Part shown: positions 18,140 through 27,562 of the stretch, one piece after another | Position numbering within the stretch: position 1 is the stretch's first letter | How the letters are laid out: each line of letters starts with the position of its first letter | Assembly (NCBI GenBank): GCA_016782225.1 | Contig: JADDOW010000028.1 | Location: 1 to 39,941 of the forward strand | Length of the DNA: 39,941 nt | Origin: Nitrososphaeraceae archaeon | Lineage (GTDB): Archaea > Thermoproteota > Nitrososphaeria > Nitrososphaerales > Nitrososphaeraceae | Direction of reading: 5' to 3' | Notes under the pieces: generated by a model | Told to the model about the DNA's origin: nothing | Databases searched by the model: none | What the model saw: the letters and a program-made list of their open reading frames with translations, nothing else | Program-made: the position numbers and the translations under genes

Positions 18140-18157
18140 TTTTTTATTTTTTATTTC
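18140..18157 (+). terminator. T-tract terminator after secreted repeat protein
   Basis: ATTTTTTATTTTTTATTT begins directly after the stop codon, a strong oligo-T archaeal termination signal. Confidence 0.5.
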
Positions 18158-18639
18158 GGCTACATAATTTTTTTTGTGTTATATTTTTAAAAGTTAAATT
18201 CAAACCTGCATATATTTTGACATAAGTGAAACTATTAACTTTATTACATTTGAAGTATTCTTTTTGCATATTGATGAAAAAGGCCAAATAAAACATATAG
18301 TGTCTATGATTTAACGATATGCTAAATGATGCCATACTGTTAGAGTTTCTTTAGAAAATATCAATTTGCAATGAGTCGTATATTTGACTTTGATATTTTG
18401 TTTTGCTAGGGACCTGAAGAACTTGTTAATTTTGTTGATTTGTCACAATCTCGCAATTGTAGAGAAAGGACTGATTTGTGAAAATGGGAAGCAAGCAAAA
18501 ATTAATGATTTACAACATATGAATAAAAAATAATATTGGGCAAAAAGGCGTTAAAACAAATTACCGATTAATATGATTGATATTGAATGGATAAATTATG
18601 CTAATAATAAAATATAGGTAAATATCAGAACATTATCAA
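18158..18639. other. AT-rich intergenic region
   Basis: About 480 bases, very AT-rich, without a gene. AAATATAG at about 18609 is a TATA candidate for the next gene. Confidence 0.5.
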
Positions 18640-18891
18640 TTGGATGCCTATTTAGAAGAGGAGCTGTATGATTTGTTTGCCTATTGCATACAAAACCCCA
18701 ATGCCTCTGATTTTGAAGTAAAGAAACAGCGTGTACAGGAAATTGGCAACGAGTTGCATGCAGATGGGGGATACGATGCCATGGAAAACACGTTTTATTC
18801 TATAGAATTAAGAATAAGAGAGGAAATCAACAAGGATGCCAAACCCTATCGCTCATGGTGGAATGGAATAACTGGAGATTGGAATTATTGA
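18640..18891 (+). CDS. Hypothetical acidic soluble protein
   Basis: Unrecognised 83-residue, mostly helical, acidic protein: DAYLEEELYDLFAYCIQNP, a second helix with KKQRVQEIGNELHADGG, and a Trp-rich end (YRSWWNGITGDWNY). Regular codon use and compact helices argue it is real. The only available initiator is TTG at 18640, since an in-frame stop lies seven codons upstream. A TATA-like AAATATAG about 30 bases upstream supports it. No neighbours suggest a role. Confidence 0.6.
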   Translation: MDAYLEEELYDLFAYCIQNPNASDFEVKKQRVQEIGNELHADGGYDAMENTFYSIELRIREEINKDAKPYRSWWNGITGDWNY

Positions 18892-19167
18892 TACATAAAA
18901 TATGTATTGTGTAAATCAACGATGTTGTTGTGATGCAGCAGTGGTTTTTATTATTAATGCAACATTAAACTTGGATTACCATGTTGACTAAAAGATAATT
19001 ATGATAACAGTAGTTCTTTGGGTCCCGTGTCAGACTCGATTTATGCATTTTGTTTTCAATGTGCTTGATCATCAAACTACAAGTTACTATAATATATTTT
19101 CTAAAAAAATTAAAATCTGTTACATTAATACAAACGTATAAGACCTGAACCTACAATAACTCATCAC

Positions 19168-19503
19168 ATGGGTAAATTTGGACTTTTTTCAGACAAATCC
19201 TCAATTCCATTTGAAAGCCACCTGGATGGTTTAGATGGCCAAACAAAGACCTTGTTGTTGCATTTACGAAAATTTGTAAAGTCATTGGGTGAAAATGTGG
19301 TTGAAGAAGTCCGTCCTCATCGAGTCGTGTATGCAAAATCGTTAACTTTTAGGTATTTTTTGGATATACAGACAAGGAAAGATGGTTTGATAGTTTCTAC
19401 AAGAAGAAGCAGAAAGGAACAGCCTGTGGAGCATATAGTTAAAGATATGCAAGAAATGGATAACATAAAACCCAAGATATCAGAGGCATATGCCAATATA
19501 TGA
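19168..19503 (+). CDS. DUF5655-like protein
   Basis: 111-residue soluble protein. The segment LLHLRKFVKSLGENVVEEVRPHRVVYAKSLTFRYFLDIQ resembles the DUF5655 type of domain, which also occurs in predicted transport- or DNA-related fusion proteins: a helix, then a strand with R/K-x-Y-x-x, then a strand facing F-x-D. The Arg-rich loop STRRSRKEQPV lies near 85-93. The function of the domain is unknown. ATG start, AT-rich promoter region upstream, no operon partner. The assignment rests on my pattern recognition only. Confidence 0.55.
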   Translation: MGKFGLFSDKSSIPFESHLDGLDGQTKTLLLHLRKFVKSLGENVVEEVRPHRVVYAKSLTFRYFLDIQTRKDGLIVSTRRSRKEQPVEHIVKDMQEMDNIKPKISEAYANI

Positions 19504-19990
19504 CAACAAATTTGATATGGCTCCAGAATGTTTATTTTATGGTCTCTGGATGAAAGTTTCTACCTTTCTCAATTAGATTAAGAAAATAACAATACTAAAA
19601 AAGCAAAGCCCTAGTATTTTGTTATGCCATCTCTTTGCACCTAGTATGCTAAATAGCTAAAGAGTGGTGCCTATGATAAAATTAATCCTTTTTGGGATTT
19701 GGCTTTTGTTTTACCACTCTAGCGTGTCTATTTGTTTTGTTACTAAATGTGATAATTATGGCCTGGTATCATAACGTTATCGGCTAAAAAACAGATTACT
19801 TTATGCTCTAAAGGCGAATTCGAGAAATCATTTGCCCCACATAGATATAGGTTTTGAATGAATTAGGCATAGAAAAAGTTATGCAACTATTTGTATATTT
19901 TTGTTTTGCACGGCCCCAAAAGTCACCAGTAATTACAGATGATGATGATGATCTTTGCAACCTTAAAGGGTATATGATGCTGATGACTTA
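19504..19990. other. Intergenic region with GAT microsatellite
   Basis: About 490 bases. It contains a short trinucleotide run (GATGATGATGATGATC, near 19938) and a CTTAAAGG TATA-like element at about 19963 in front of the next small ORF. Nothing else is seen. Confidence 0.45.
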
Positions 19991-20134
19991 ATGGGATATG
20001 AAAAGTCTCAAATGAGAAAACTAATGGTAAAAAGGGGATGCCCTAAATCCTGGTGCCATTGTGCGGTTCTTCTTATAGGCGGGCATTTAAATAAAAAATT
20101 CCAAAAAATCATAAGAATACAAAGAGGGCTTTAG
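19991..20134 (+). CDS. Putative micro-protein with Cys-rich core (47 aa)
   Basis: Short frame MGYEKSQMRKLMVKRGCPKS followed by WCHCAVLLIGGHLNKKF and a basic tail. Three Cys and two His (CPKSWCHC...GGH) could bind a metal. The ATG lies about 26 bases from a TATA-like CTTAAAGG, the expected leaderless spacing. No family recognised. Small size makes it uncertain. Confidence 0.35.
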   Translation: MGYEKSQMRKLMVKRGCPKSWCHCAVLLIGGHLNKKFQKIIRIQRGL

Positions 20135-20308
20135 CAGCAAAACCCTTTGCGATAGGGCTAACAGAACAAGAAAAAATGGAATTGTGCATAGGTGGGCCTT
20201 AACGAAATTCAACCGGGAAGGGAATGCCAACTGGCAACCAATGGACCTGAACTAAAAGAATCCGTAATTGATTTGTTGCAATCGCTGATAAAATGGTCAT
20301 CGAAACAA

Positions 20309-20725
20309 ATGGCTATTTATTCAAGTTTTATTAATATTTATTGTTTGGCAATACGGTATAAGGAGATACTACATTCGCTCTTCTTGTTTTTTCTTGCTGG
20401 ATTGTGTGAGATAGGTGGCGGTTACCTGATTTGGCTATTGCTTAGGGAAGATTATGGTTGGATTTTCGGGGCATTTGGCGGCTTAGTGCTTTTTTTATAT
20501 GGTGTTGTGCCTACCTTTCAAAAATCGTATTTCCATAGAATTTATGCTGCATATGGCGGAATTTTCATTGTCATGGCTTTGTCTTGGGGTTTCTTTTTTG
20601 AAGGGATCATTCCAGATACTTTTGACATTTTGGGAACAGTAGTTGCTAGTATTGGGATCATTATAATATTCTATTGCCCAAGAAAACCAAAAGATGATAA
20701 AATTGGAATTAGCTCATCAGCCTAA
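20309..20725 (+). CDS. UPF0060/YnfA family small membrane transporter, copy 1
   Basis: Four-helix membrane protein of the YnfA (UPF0060) family, relatives of small multidrug resistance transporters. Conserved features: AGLCEIGGGYLIWLLLRED in helix 1, GGLVLFLYGVVPTFQ in helix 2, RIYAAYGG in helix 3, and a last helix ending FYCPRKP. From the ATG at 20309 it has 138 residues, about 30 more than usual; a GTG at 20192 would add 39 more polar residues and is less likely. It overlaps the next gene by 32 bases in another frame, so the two are cotranscribed and probably translationally coupled. Paired SMR proteins often work as heterodimers. Confidence 0.8.
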   Translation: MAIYSSFINIYCLAIRYKEILHSLFLFFLAGLCEIGGGYLIWLLLREDYGWIFGAFGGLVLFLYGVVPTFQKSYFHRIYAAYGGIFIVMALSWGFFFEGIIPDTFDILGTVVASIGIIIIFYCPRKPKDDKIGISSSA

Positions 20726-21062
20726 TTGCAATAGTTTTGTTCTGTTTGCATTTACGTTTGCACTATTTTCAGTTGCGGCAATTGCAGAGATAGGTGGTGG
20801 ATATTTGATTTGGCATTGGTTGAGGGAAAAGAGAAAACCAGTTTTTGGTTTGATTGGCGGCCTTGTGCTTTTCTTGTATGGTGTAATCCCGACGCTTCAG
20901 CCGTCTAATTTTGGCAGGGTGTATGCGGCATATGGCGGATATTTGGCAATGGCAATCATTTGGGGGTTGTTAGTTGATAAAAAAAGGCCGGACAGGTATG
21001 AAATTATTGGTGGATTGATTGTTATTTTGGGCTCCTCAATAATCTTCTATTATCCACGGTGA
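20694..21062 (+). CDS. UPF0060/YnfA family small membrane transporter, copy 2
   Basis: 122-residue partner of the preceding gene. It has the full YnfA signature: AAIAEIGGGYLIWHWLREKR, GGLVLFLYGVIPTLQPSNFG, RVYAAYGGYLAM, and a final helix ending SSIIFYYPR. This copy is the more canonical in length and sequence. Its ATG lies inside the 3' end of copy 1. The two copies diverge at loops but keep all four helices, as expected for duplication followed by specialisation, possibly with opposite topologies as in EbrAB or MdtIJ. Substrate unknown; drug or cation efflux is inferred only from the superfamily. Confidence 0.85.
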   Translation: MIKLELAHQPNCNSFVLFAFTFALFSVAAIAEIGGGYLIWHWLREKRKPVFGLIGGLVLFLYGVIPTLQPSNFGRVYAAYGGYLAMAIIWGLLVDKKRPDRYEIIGGLIVILGSSIIFYYPR

Positions 21063-21614
21063 TTCTGGATTTGTTATTGTTATATGACCCCATTAATCTT
21101 TGATTTTTATTGGGATTGTGAAGTTACGTCGTCTTAAACGATGCTGTTGCTGTCACAATCAATGAAACAAGAAATGGCAGAGGTCCAATAACATGCCTGT
21201 TGAAAAAGTTGATAGTATGTTATTAAACGCAGTTTAGGCTAATCCAAAAGGATAGTATTTTTTCTAAAAGGGGTTTGTTTCCTTTCTTTTGTATTGTTTT
21301 GAGGCTTTTGATTGATGATCTATGGTATGGATAAACAAAACATAAGAAAATGTTCTATTTTATCATTATAAAGCAACAAACTATGGATGAAATTTGCTAT
21401 ACGTTATCAAATAAAAGACTAAATCAACAGATTAATGGATTGTATCGGAGATCTTAAACAAAAGTTCCGGGAGTATGAAAACGCGATGAGAATTTGCTTA
21501 CCTCAGGTGGAAAAAAATGTCGCTAAGGTGATATGCCGTTGGTAAAAAAATGGAATGGCTATTTTGCACTTTACTAATATATGCTTTTAAATATTTTATT
21601 GTATAACTTGGAAT
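21063..21614. other. Intergenic region with possible micro-ORF
   Basis: About 550 bases. A 36-codon frame at 21435-21545 (MDCIGDLKQKFREYENAMRI then CLPQVEKNVAKVICRW) looks like an amphipathic helical peptide but has no clear promoter. TTTAAATATTT at about 21586-21596 is the TATA box of the ChaB gene. Confidence 0.4.
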
Positions 21615-21881
21615 ATGCCCAAAGATAACAAAATAAAACGCGATGAGAATGAAGATGGGCTCTCTGAAGCCACCGAAAAAAGAATAGACCAACTTCCAGA
21701 TCATGCCCAACATATGTTTAAAAAGGCTCACTCTAGTGCTGTCAAAGAGTACCAAGACCCCGGCAAAAGGCGAGGCGGTAAAAAGGAGAGTGCTGAAGAG
21801 GTTGCTCATAAGGTGGCATGGGCGGCTGTAAAAAAAGAATACACAAAAGACGGTGACAAGTGGGTTAAGAAAGACGATTAA
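21615..21881 (+). CDS. ChaB family protein
   Basis: 88-residue highly charged soluble protein matching ChaB: helix DQLPDHAQHMFKKAHSSAVK, then EYQDPGKRRGGKKESAEEVA, then HKVAWAAVKKEYTKDGDKWVK with the family's AWAAVKxxY...W end. ChaB was first linked to the ChaA cation/proton antiporter in bacteria, but stand-alone copies occur in archaea and viruses and the molecular role is unclear. The charged N-terminus (MPKDNKIKRDENEDG) is not part of the domain. A strong TATA box about 25 bases before the ATG suggests a leaderless, monocistronic transcript. Confidence 0.85.
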   Translation: MPKDNKIKRDENEDGLSEATEKRIDQLPDHAQHMFKKAHSSAVKEYQDPGKRRGGKKESAEEVAHKVAWAAVKKEYTKDGDKWVKKDD

Positions 21882-22736
21882 GAGAAATATACAATACCTT
21901 TCGTAGTTGCGAGCCGCGACAATTAGTTTGGGATAATGTCTTGGGAATTAGGCAATAGAAACTGAAACTGGGCTCTTTAGCCCCGAAAACCTATTCTGTA
22001 AATCTGATTGTAATATCCATTACGCATTAATCTGTAGGTGGAGGGCAGCAAGAATATGATAATGAGATGGGTAAATTTGGACACTGGGAACAATAACTTT
22101 CAACAACCGGCTACATTAAAACGGGCAATAACAACATAACACAACAGTAATTCGCTGACTTATCTGTAAATAAAACCTGGTTTGTATCTTTACTTTTGTT
22201 GGCTGTCATGGCGGTAGGTAAACTCATTATTGCCGCTCTCAAATAATGGATAGGGTATGTCGCTTCACGGCTCAAAGATGTGGAACACCTTTAGCAATAG
22301 GTGCTTCCCCCGGTTGTTGTCATAAACGTGGTAACAAAAAAAATGTGTGCCTTATCAATATGTTATGTGTGCCATTATATCTGTTGGAATGGCCCCTATA
22401 CGGTCTCATTTGATAATTTTAGTCCAGACAGTGGCATAGGGGCATAGCAAATACCTGCAATGACATTGTTTCTCCAACGGAAATTTTGGATGGTCATTAT
22501 TGCGAATATGACTATGTGACCATATAGAGGACTTGTTTTTTAATCCAAACAATGGCCAGGGGACATAACAAACGAGGATGGATACACTATTCCTTCAGAA
22601 TGGCTTTTGATAGCTGCGGTATTGTATTCTACTTGATGTGCATATATGCCTCAACGGAATTGGGTATACGGTACATATGCACTACAACAAACTCTATTGA
22701 AAATGACTAGCGTGTTTTTCTATTTTTTAATCCGAG
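21882..22736. other. Long intergenic region downstream of glcD-like gene
   Basis: About 850 bases, less AT-rich than other spacers and without an open frame of note. It holds diverged direct repeats, listed separately. Confidence 0.5.
22417..22572. repeat. Decayed direct repeats beside the glcD-like 3' end
   Basis: Two related units, TTTTAGTCCAGACAGTGGC at about 22418 and TTTTAATCCAAACAATGGC at about 22538, each continue with AGGGG, CATAGC or CATAAC, and AAA. They are about 119 bases apart and roughly 80% identical over 35 bases. A third, poorer copy (TTTTTTAATCCGAGTCACGG, 22723-22742, then CATAGC) overlaps the stop end of the FAD oxidase gene. They may be remnants of a tandem duplication of that gene's 3' region or a decayed repeat family. 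Confidence 0.45.
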
Positions 22737-24239
22737 TCACGGCATAGCAGTGAGCAAAACCTTCTTGCCAGGGTTTAGGAGAAATTTGGGATCGAATAAC
22801 TTTTTTACCTGTAGAAAAACCGAAAACATCTCGTTACCATACACTGATGGAATGTACTTTACTCTGGCCAGTCCGTCTCCATGCTCTCCTGTTATCGTGC
22901 CACCAAACCTTATTACTTTGTCAAAAACTTGTTGAGCCAGGTGTTCTATTAGTTCAACCTCGGACTTGAAACTGGTATCGACTAACGGCCTTGTATGTAA
23001 ATTTCCGTCCCCCACATGGCCATAAACAACATAGTCTAGTTTGCTATCTGAATAGGCTTGTAGGATATATTGAGTGTAAGCGTGCAATAAGGACGGTTTA
23101 ACCACTGTATCTTCTATCAAGCCAATCGGTTTTCTTGAACCAAACGACAGTCTCATAACGCGATTCAATGCACCCTTGCGCGCTTCCCATATTCGGGTCA
23201 TGCTCTGTTCGTCACTCACACTTTCTATGATGGTGCACTTGCCAGATAGTTTTTCTATGCATGCCTTTAGTTTTGCCTCTGTGTCTCTTGTCCTGTCCCC
23301 TGCAAATTCTACAAATAATATACAACCTTTATCAGCACTAAATTGATGATGCATTATCTTCTCACCATGAGAAACAACTGTGTGATCAAGCATTTCAAGG
23401 GCAACAGGTGAAAATTGTAAAATATGTGGGACTTCTGATACCGCAGCTAACAAATCCCCAAAACCTAGCACAAGTAAATGACGGTATAGCGGGATGTCTA
23501 ATATTTTTAGCCTCGCGGATGTCAGTATCCCCAACGTTCCTTCAGAAGCAGCAAATATTTTGTGGGGTGAAAATCCTTGGTCGTTTATTACCGCATCAAG
23601 TCTGTAGCCGCATGAGTTTTTGGTCACTTTTGGGTATCGACTTTGAATAGTGCCCAAGTAAGGTGACAGCAACCCTAACAAATCTCTCACCCTACGATCT
23701 TGGGATTTGCAGTTACCATTGACCCAGCCGGTGTTGCCATCAGAATAAACAACACCTACTTCCTGAAGGAAGTCTATTGTACTGCCGTAACCCAGACAGT
23801 GGGCGCCACTTGTATTATTTGCAATCATCCCTCCAATTGTGCAGTAGTTACTACTGGCAGGATCTGGAGGAAGGAACTTTCCCTTCTTTTTTAGTTCCCT
23901 GTCTAAAATGCCTTTAACTACGCCTGGCTGGACCTCAACATAATCATTTGCAATTTCCGTAATCTTGTTCATGTGTTTAGTAAAGTCAATAACGATGCTG
24001 TTGGAGAGGGACTGCCCAAGAAGGCCTGTTCCTGCTCCCCTTGCGGTTATGGGCATATTCATGGAAAAGGAGTATTTGCATATTTTCTCAACGTCATGCT
24101 TATCTATGGGACAAACCACGACTGAAGGTTTTATGGCATAATGGCTCGCATCAACCGAGTAAATCTCTCTGCTCCAGTTGTCGGAAAGAATTTCACCCTT
24201 TGCGATACGTCTTAGCTCGTCATCAATTGATATCGACAT
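22737..24239 (-). CDS. glcD: FAD-linked oxidase, glycolate oxidase GlcD / D-lactate dehydrogenase type
   Basis: 500-residue flavoprotein of the VAO/PCMH family that oxidises a 2-hydroxy acid such as glycolate or D-lactate. The FAD-binding domain shows PITARGAGTGLLGQS (about 63-77), PGVVKGILDRELKKKG, LPPDPASSNYCTIGGMIANN and the SGAHCLGYG turn. The C-terminal FAD-linked oxidase domain has YVVYGHVGDGNLHTRP and ITGEHGDGLARVKY, carrying the metal/substrate His residues. I start it at the ATG at 24239 (MSISIDDELRRIAKG); 39 upstream codons to 24356 are also open but look non-homologous. No GlcE/GlcF partner or Fe-S domain is nearby, so the electron acceptor is unknown. All main motifs are intact. 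Confidence 0.88.
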   Translation of the reverse strand: MSISIDDELRRIAKGEILSDNWSREIYSVDASHYAIKPSVVVCPIDKHDVEKICKYSFSMNMPITARGAGTGLLGQSLSNSIVIDFTKHMNKITEIANDYVEVQPGVVKGILDRELKKKGKFLPPDPASSNYCTIGGMIANNTSGAHCLGYGSTIDFLQEVGVVYSDGNTGWVNGNCKSQDRRVRDLLGLLSPYLGTIQSRYPKVTKNSCGYRLDAVINDQGFSPHKIFAASEGTLGILTSARLKILDIPLYRHLLVLGFGDLLAAVSEVPHILQFSPVALEMLDHTVVSHGEKIMHHQFSADKGCILFVEFAGDRTRDTEAKLKACIEKLSGKCTIIESVSDEQSMTRIWEARKGALNRVMRLSFGSRKPIGLIEDTVVKPSLLHAYTQYILQAYSDSKLDYVVYGHVGDGNLHTRPLVDTSFKSEVELIEHLAQQVFDKVIRFGGTITGEHGDGLARVKYIPSVYGNEMFSVFLQVKKLFDPKFLLNPGKKVLLTAMP

Positions 24240-24993
24240 GGTTATTTGTATCAGCATAAGATTAAACTCCAATCGGCTATAAATGCCGATATAGTCTTTC
24301 CCATATGTCATACAAAATCCGTTGTCAATGGTATGTTGCAAACATTTGAGAATCATCTAATCGTTATAATTCTGTACCCGCGTAATTGACATAAGACCAT
24401 GGGGTAAAAATTCATGCCACGATGCGGACGATTATAATCACACTCTCACAAAAATCTATTGGCAACACTATTGCATCTCCATGATATTGCTGCTTTATGG
24501 GATATTCTCATCTTCCAAAGACAAATGAAGGCCAATGCTTTTTATCTGCTGTTTTTGGATTAGGAAACGTCAGTATTATAAAAAAGGATGGTGATAACCA
24601 TCCATACTAAACCAATAGAATTTTCATTCATATGTGGTTTAGGGTTAATTACTTTATTATTTGATGTTACACTATATATATTTTTAGATAAAAATTGAAA
24701 TATTCATTTTATAAATTTACGAGTTGACTATTCAAAACATGGCCGGATTAGTAAAAAAAATATTTCTTGATTATGCTAATGCATATCAATTTAATAATTT
24801 TGTTAATATTTTTGATTCCATTTGTTTAGTTAAAGATTGAGTACTTAATGTTACTAAAAATATATAATGAAATCATTGCAAAAATGGTAGTTGCCTTCTA
24901 CCACAAAACAATGTTGTTGAATGCATATTATCTGGAATAAGATACTGTTTAGATTGCCAATTGCTTTTATGGTGGCCACAATTAATGTGATTT
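24240..24993. other. AT-rich intergenic region
   Basis: About 750 bases upstream of the FAD oxidase (-) and of the broken secreted-protein gene (+). Strongly AT-rich in its second half. No gene or RNA is recognised. Confidence 0.5.
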
Positions 24994-25554
24994 ATGAGGT
25001 TATATTCAAAATTTGCAATAGTGGGATTGTCTTTTGCAGCACTATTCATTATTCAAACGACATTGTTCTCTAATATAAATACGGAGCACTGTTATAGATG
25101 GTAGTAATATTCCCATAATGGATAATAAATATACTAATTTAGCATCGTCAACAAGTCCTGTAGCATCTCATTCCTTACACATCTTGACGCAAAAAACACC
25201 AAGGAAGCCATATACAGTTGTGCTACTGGGGACAAAGGTGTAATAATACCACCAGGTTATTTTAAAATTACCGCAGATAAAAAAAGCGGCAAATGGACGG
25301 GATCTATTTCAATAGTTGGTGCCACTGGAGAAAAGAGCGGTCTTATGAAAACTGGAACTTTAAAAGGATCTTCATATGCATTCAATGGTAATCTAAACTC
25401 CAAAAATACTCTTTGTCATTTTCCCGGATTACAAATGGGTGGAACAACATTTGATGTTGGCACCTTCACCTGCGGTACTGTAAAAAATGTGACATACAAA
25501 GAACTTTCAACTGAAAATACAAATACATTTAAGGTTCGCATAAACTGCAAATGA
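24994..25554 (+). pseudogene. Secreted protein gene broken by two compensating frameshifts
   Basis: The ATG at 24994 starts a textbook signal peptide (MRLYSKFAIVGLSFAALFII) that runs into a cluster of stops from 25102. The same frame reopens at 25138 and stays open to the TGA at 25554: SCSISFLTHLDAKNTKEAIY, then ATGDKGVIIPPGYFKITADK, KSGKWTGSISIVGATG and a Cys-containing end (TFTCGTVKN...RINCK). Between about 25090 and 25150 a second frame (VIDGSNIPIMDNKYTNLASS) bridges the stops. One extra base near 25090 and one lost base near 25150 would make a single exported protein of about 185 residues with a beta-rich mature domain. Family unknown. A shorter protein from the ATG at 25345 is possible but would lack export. 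Confidence 0.6.
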
Positions 25555-25869
25555 GAACTACTGCCGTCTCCATTTAATTTAGACTCTTTTGAATTTTTAA
25601 TCATTTGATGATTTCCAATTATTAGTAAAATAAATGGATGGCGGTCTAGCGGTTTTAGGATCTTTTTGAGTGCTCTGATCTACTACTTGCAGAATTCTTC
25701 CTTAATTAAATGCCCACATAAAGCATGAAATTTACACATGCAACCTAAAGTTAATAGAACCGGTGGTATGTGTGGTAGGTGCTACCTGCTAATTCGTGCT
25801 TTTACAGTTCCATTCGGATATGTTCATTTCAAAATTACATTGAATGGATGTTTTATCTGTAGTGGAGCC
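25555..25869. other. Intergenic region
   Basis: Convergent spacer between two broken secreted-protein genes. No supported feature. Confidence 0.45.
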
Positions 25870-26300
25870 TCAAGCAGGGGAAAGCGCACTATTAATTTCT
25901 GTTTCGATTTTATGATTTATGGTTGCATTATCTGCAAAAGGATTTGGCAGTGTTGTCTGCTGCTGTTGCTGTTGGGAAGGTGCTGTAGGCATTTTAACAT
26001 AGCCTATAACAGGAGAATTGTTAAAATCATCTGTAATTGTTGATACTATTAACTTTTGTTCTTTTTTATCGTATCCATATCTCATGCTATTGTATAATTA
26101 GTATCAAATGTTCCTATTTCTGATGAGCCTGATGATATTGTGTAGGAATTGGCCAACTCTTTAGTTATATGAACTTTTGATTGGGGTTGGCCAAATGCCT
26201 CGATAAAGGGAGCAATTGTTATGTATCCAAATAACAAAGAAATGCTGATAGATATTGATGCAATTATGATTACAAAAGGGCTTGCTATACGGTTATTCAT
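25870..26300 (-). pseudogene. Exported protein, split into two overlapping frames
   Basis: The 5' frame (26300 to 26082) encodes a membrane-anchored or signal-peptide start (MNNRIASPFVIIIASISISI) and ends GTFDTNYTIA-stop. The 3' frame begins with ATG overlapping that stop as ATGA (26085) and reads MRYGYDKKEQKLIVSTITDD, FNNSPVIGYVKMPTAP, a polyglutamine run and an acidic tail. The 3' part has no signal of its own and looks like the direct continuation, so one lost base near 26083 would explain the split and give about 144 residues. The alternative is two genes coupled by the ATGA overlap. A TATA-like GATATATTTTTT lies about 20-30 bases before 26300. Function unknown. Confidence 0.5.
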
Positions 26301-26525
26301 TTACGTTAGTAAAAAATATATCCGGTATAATAATTTTTATGCTATAGTATCCGAGGTAAATCTTTCTATAGGTTGGAAAAGGCATATTTTGCTTCTGATG
26401 TTACACAAAAAAATATTCAATACGTGTCTTTTATATAAATTGATGTGTTATGATATTTTAGATGTGACTGTCTCATTATATAAAACAGGGAGCATAAATA
26501 ATACTAGGTTTCTGAACAGTTGTAT

Positions 26526-26723
26526 ATGATTCCCCGGTGTAAATCCACCGATTTTAATTTTGGATATTCAATGGGATATCTAAAAGATCCTGCTATAAAA
26601 CAAAAGGGAAAATTTGTTTTTGACCTCATCGCCCTAAAAAATGGATATACTGTGAAAACATTACCTTTTTATGAAAAAGCGAAGTGTTACCATAAAAGTA
26701 AATATCGAGATAATAAATATTAA
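26526..26723 (+). CDS. Putative small hypothetical protein
   Basis: 65-residue basic frame starting MIPRCKSTDFNFGYSMGYLK, with a helix (GKFVFDLIALKNGYTV) and a Lys/Tyr-rich tail. No family recognised. A TATA-like CATTATATAAA lies about 50 bases upstream. The spacing and small size leave this doubtful. Confidence 0.25.
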   Translation: MIPRCKSTDFNFGYSMGYLKDPAIKQKGKFVFDLIALKNGYTVKTLPFYEKAKCYHKSKYRDNKY

Positions 26724-27562
26724 TATAACGACAAAAAGGGATGAAATTTGATAAACTAAATCCATATAGTTAATTATGAACATGTTTTTTGTATTTATGT
26801 TTTCTTCGTTGTCGTTTCATTGTAGGCAGCATTAGTATTGTTGTGTTGATTTCTTATCTTTTATTTACCCATCTGTTTTATTTTTGCATTTATGATGTTT
26901 CTCTATACAAAGCTGTTTGAATATTTGAAGTTATGGAAAAAGGATCATAGGTTAATATGCTAATTGCTATAAACCCAAAATTATGCGAATTAGATCCCCC
27001 TATACAATAATTTATGCAATAAAAAAAATCATCCTAGCATAACAATTAGATAGGCCTGGAGATGGACTGGCATTGCATCATTTCTTTTCAATCAAATGAG
27101 ATCAGATGCTCTACAAAAAAACACCCGTTACAACATATTTTGGTACATCATCCAATTGGATGACTTGGTTGAACACATAATTGCCCAGTGAGAATGCAAG
27201 TTCAATTATTCTAAATCGTAACTTCGATGTGAATCCAGAAGGAGGCGTAGATTATTTGCTTAAGGTGTAGTTATCAGAGCTATGATGAATATGATGAACA
27301 CAATGAAACAACAATAACCAGGTTAATGCCTTCAAGCAGATTGCATAATGGACATTACATGTGATGCATGTGTGTATATAATTATAAATGCCATATGGAA
27401 AACAATAGGTAGTTTTGATAGATCAATTAATAACTCTCATCTTAAGGCAAAGATGATGGTCTGTTCTAATTGTGCTACTATCGGATCTCCGCATCCATTC
27501 AAAGAAATTGCCGTTACTGGAAATTGTGCATTCTAATGCAGTACCATGGCTTATAATGTCGA
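26724..27562. other. Long intergenic region with a palindrome
   Basis: About 840 bases. Overlapping short frames exist on both strands at 27348-27608 but neither looks protein-like. The only notable element is the palindrome at 27148-27163. Confidence 0.45.
27148..27163. promoter_or_regulatory. 16-base perfect palindrome
   Basis: TCATCCAATTGGATGA is a perfect inverted repeat. Its core ATCCAATTGGAT is identical to the palindrome upstream of the ferritin TATA box (13120-13131). It could be a binding site for the same dimeric regulator, though no good gene starts immediately beside it. Confidence 0.35.

Noticed and set aside
19935-19955. GAT repeat as CRISPR-like or regulatory array
   Set aside because: It is a short trinucleotide run with no spacer structure.
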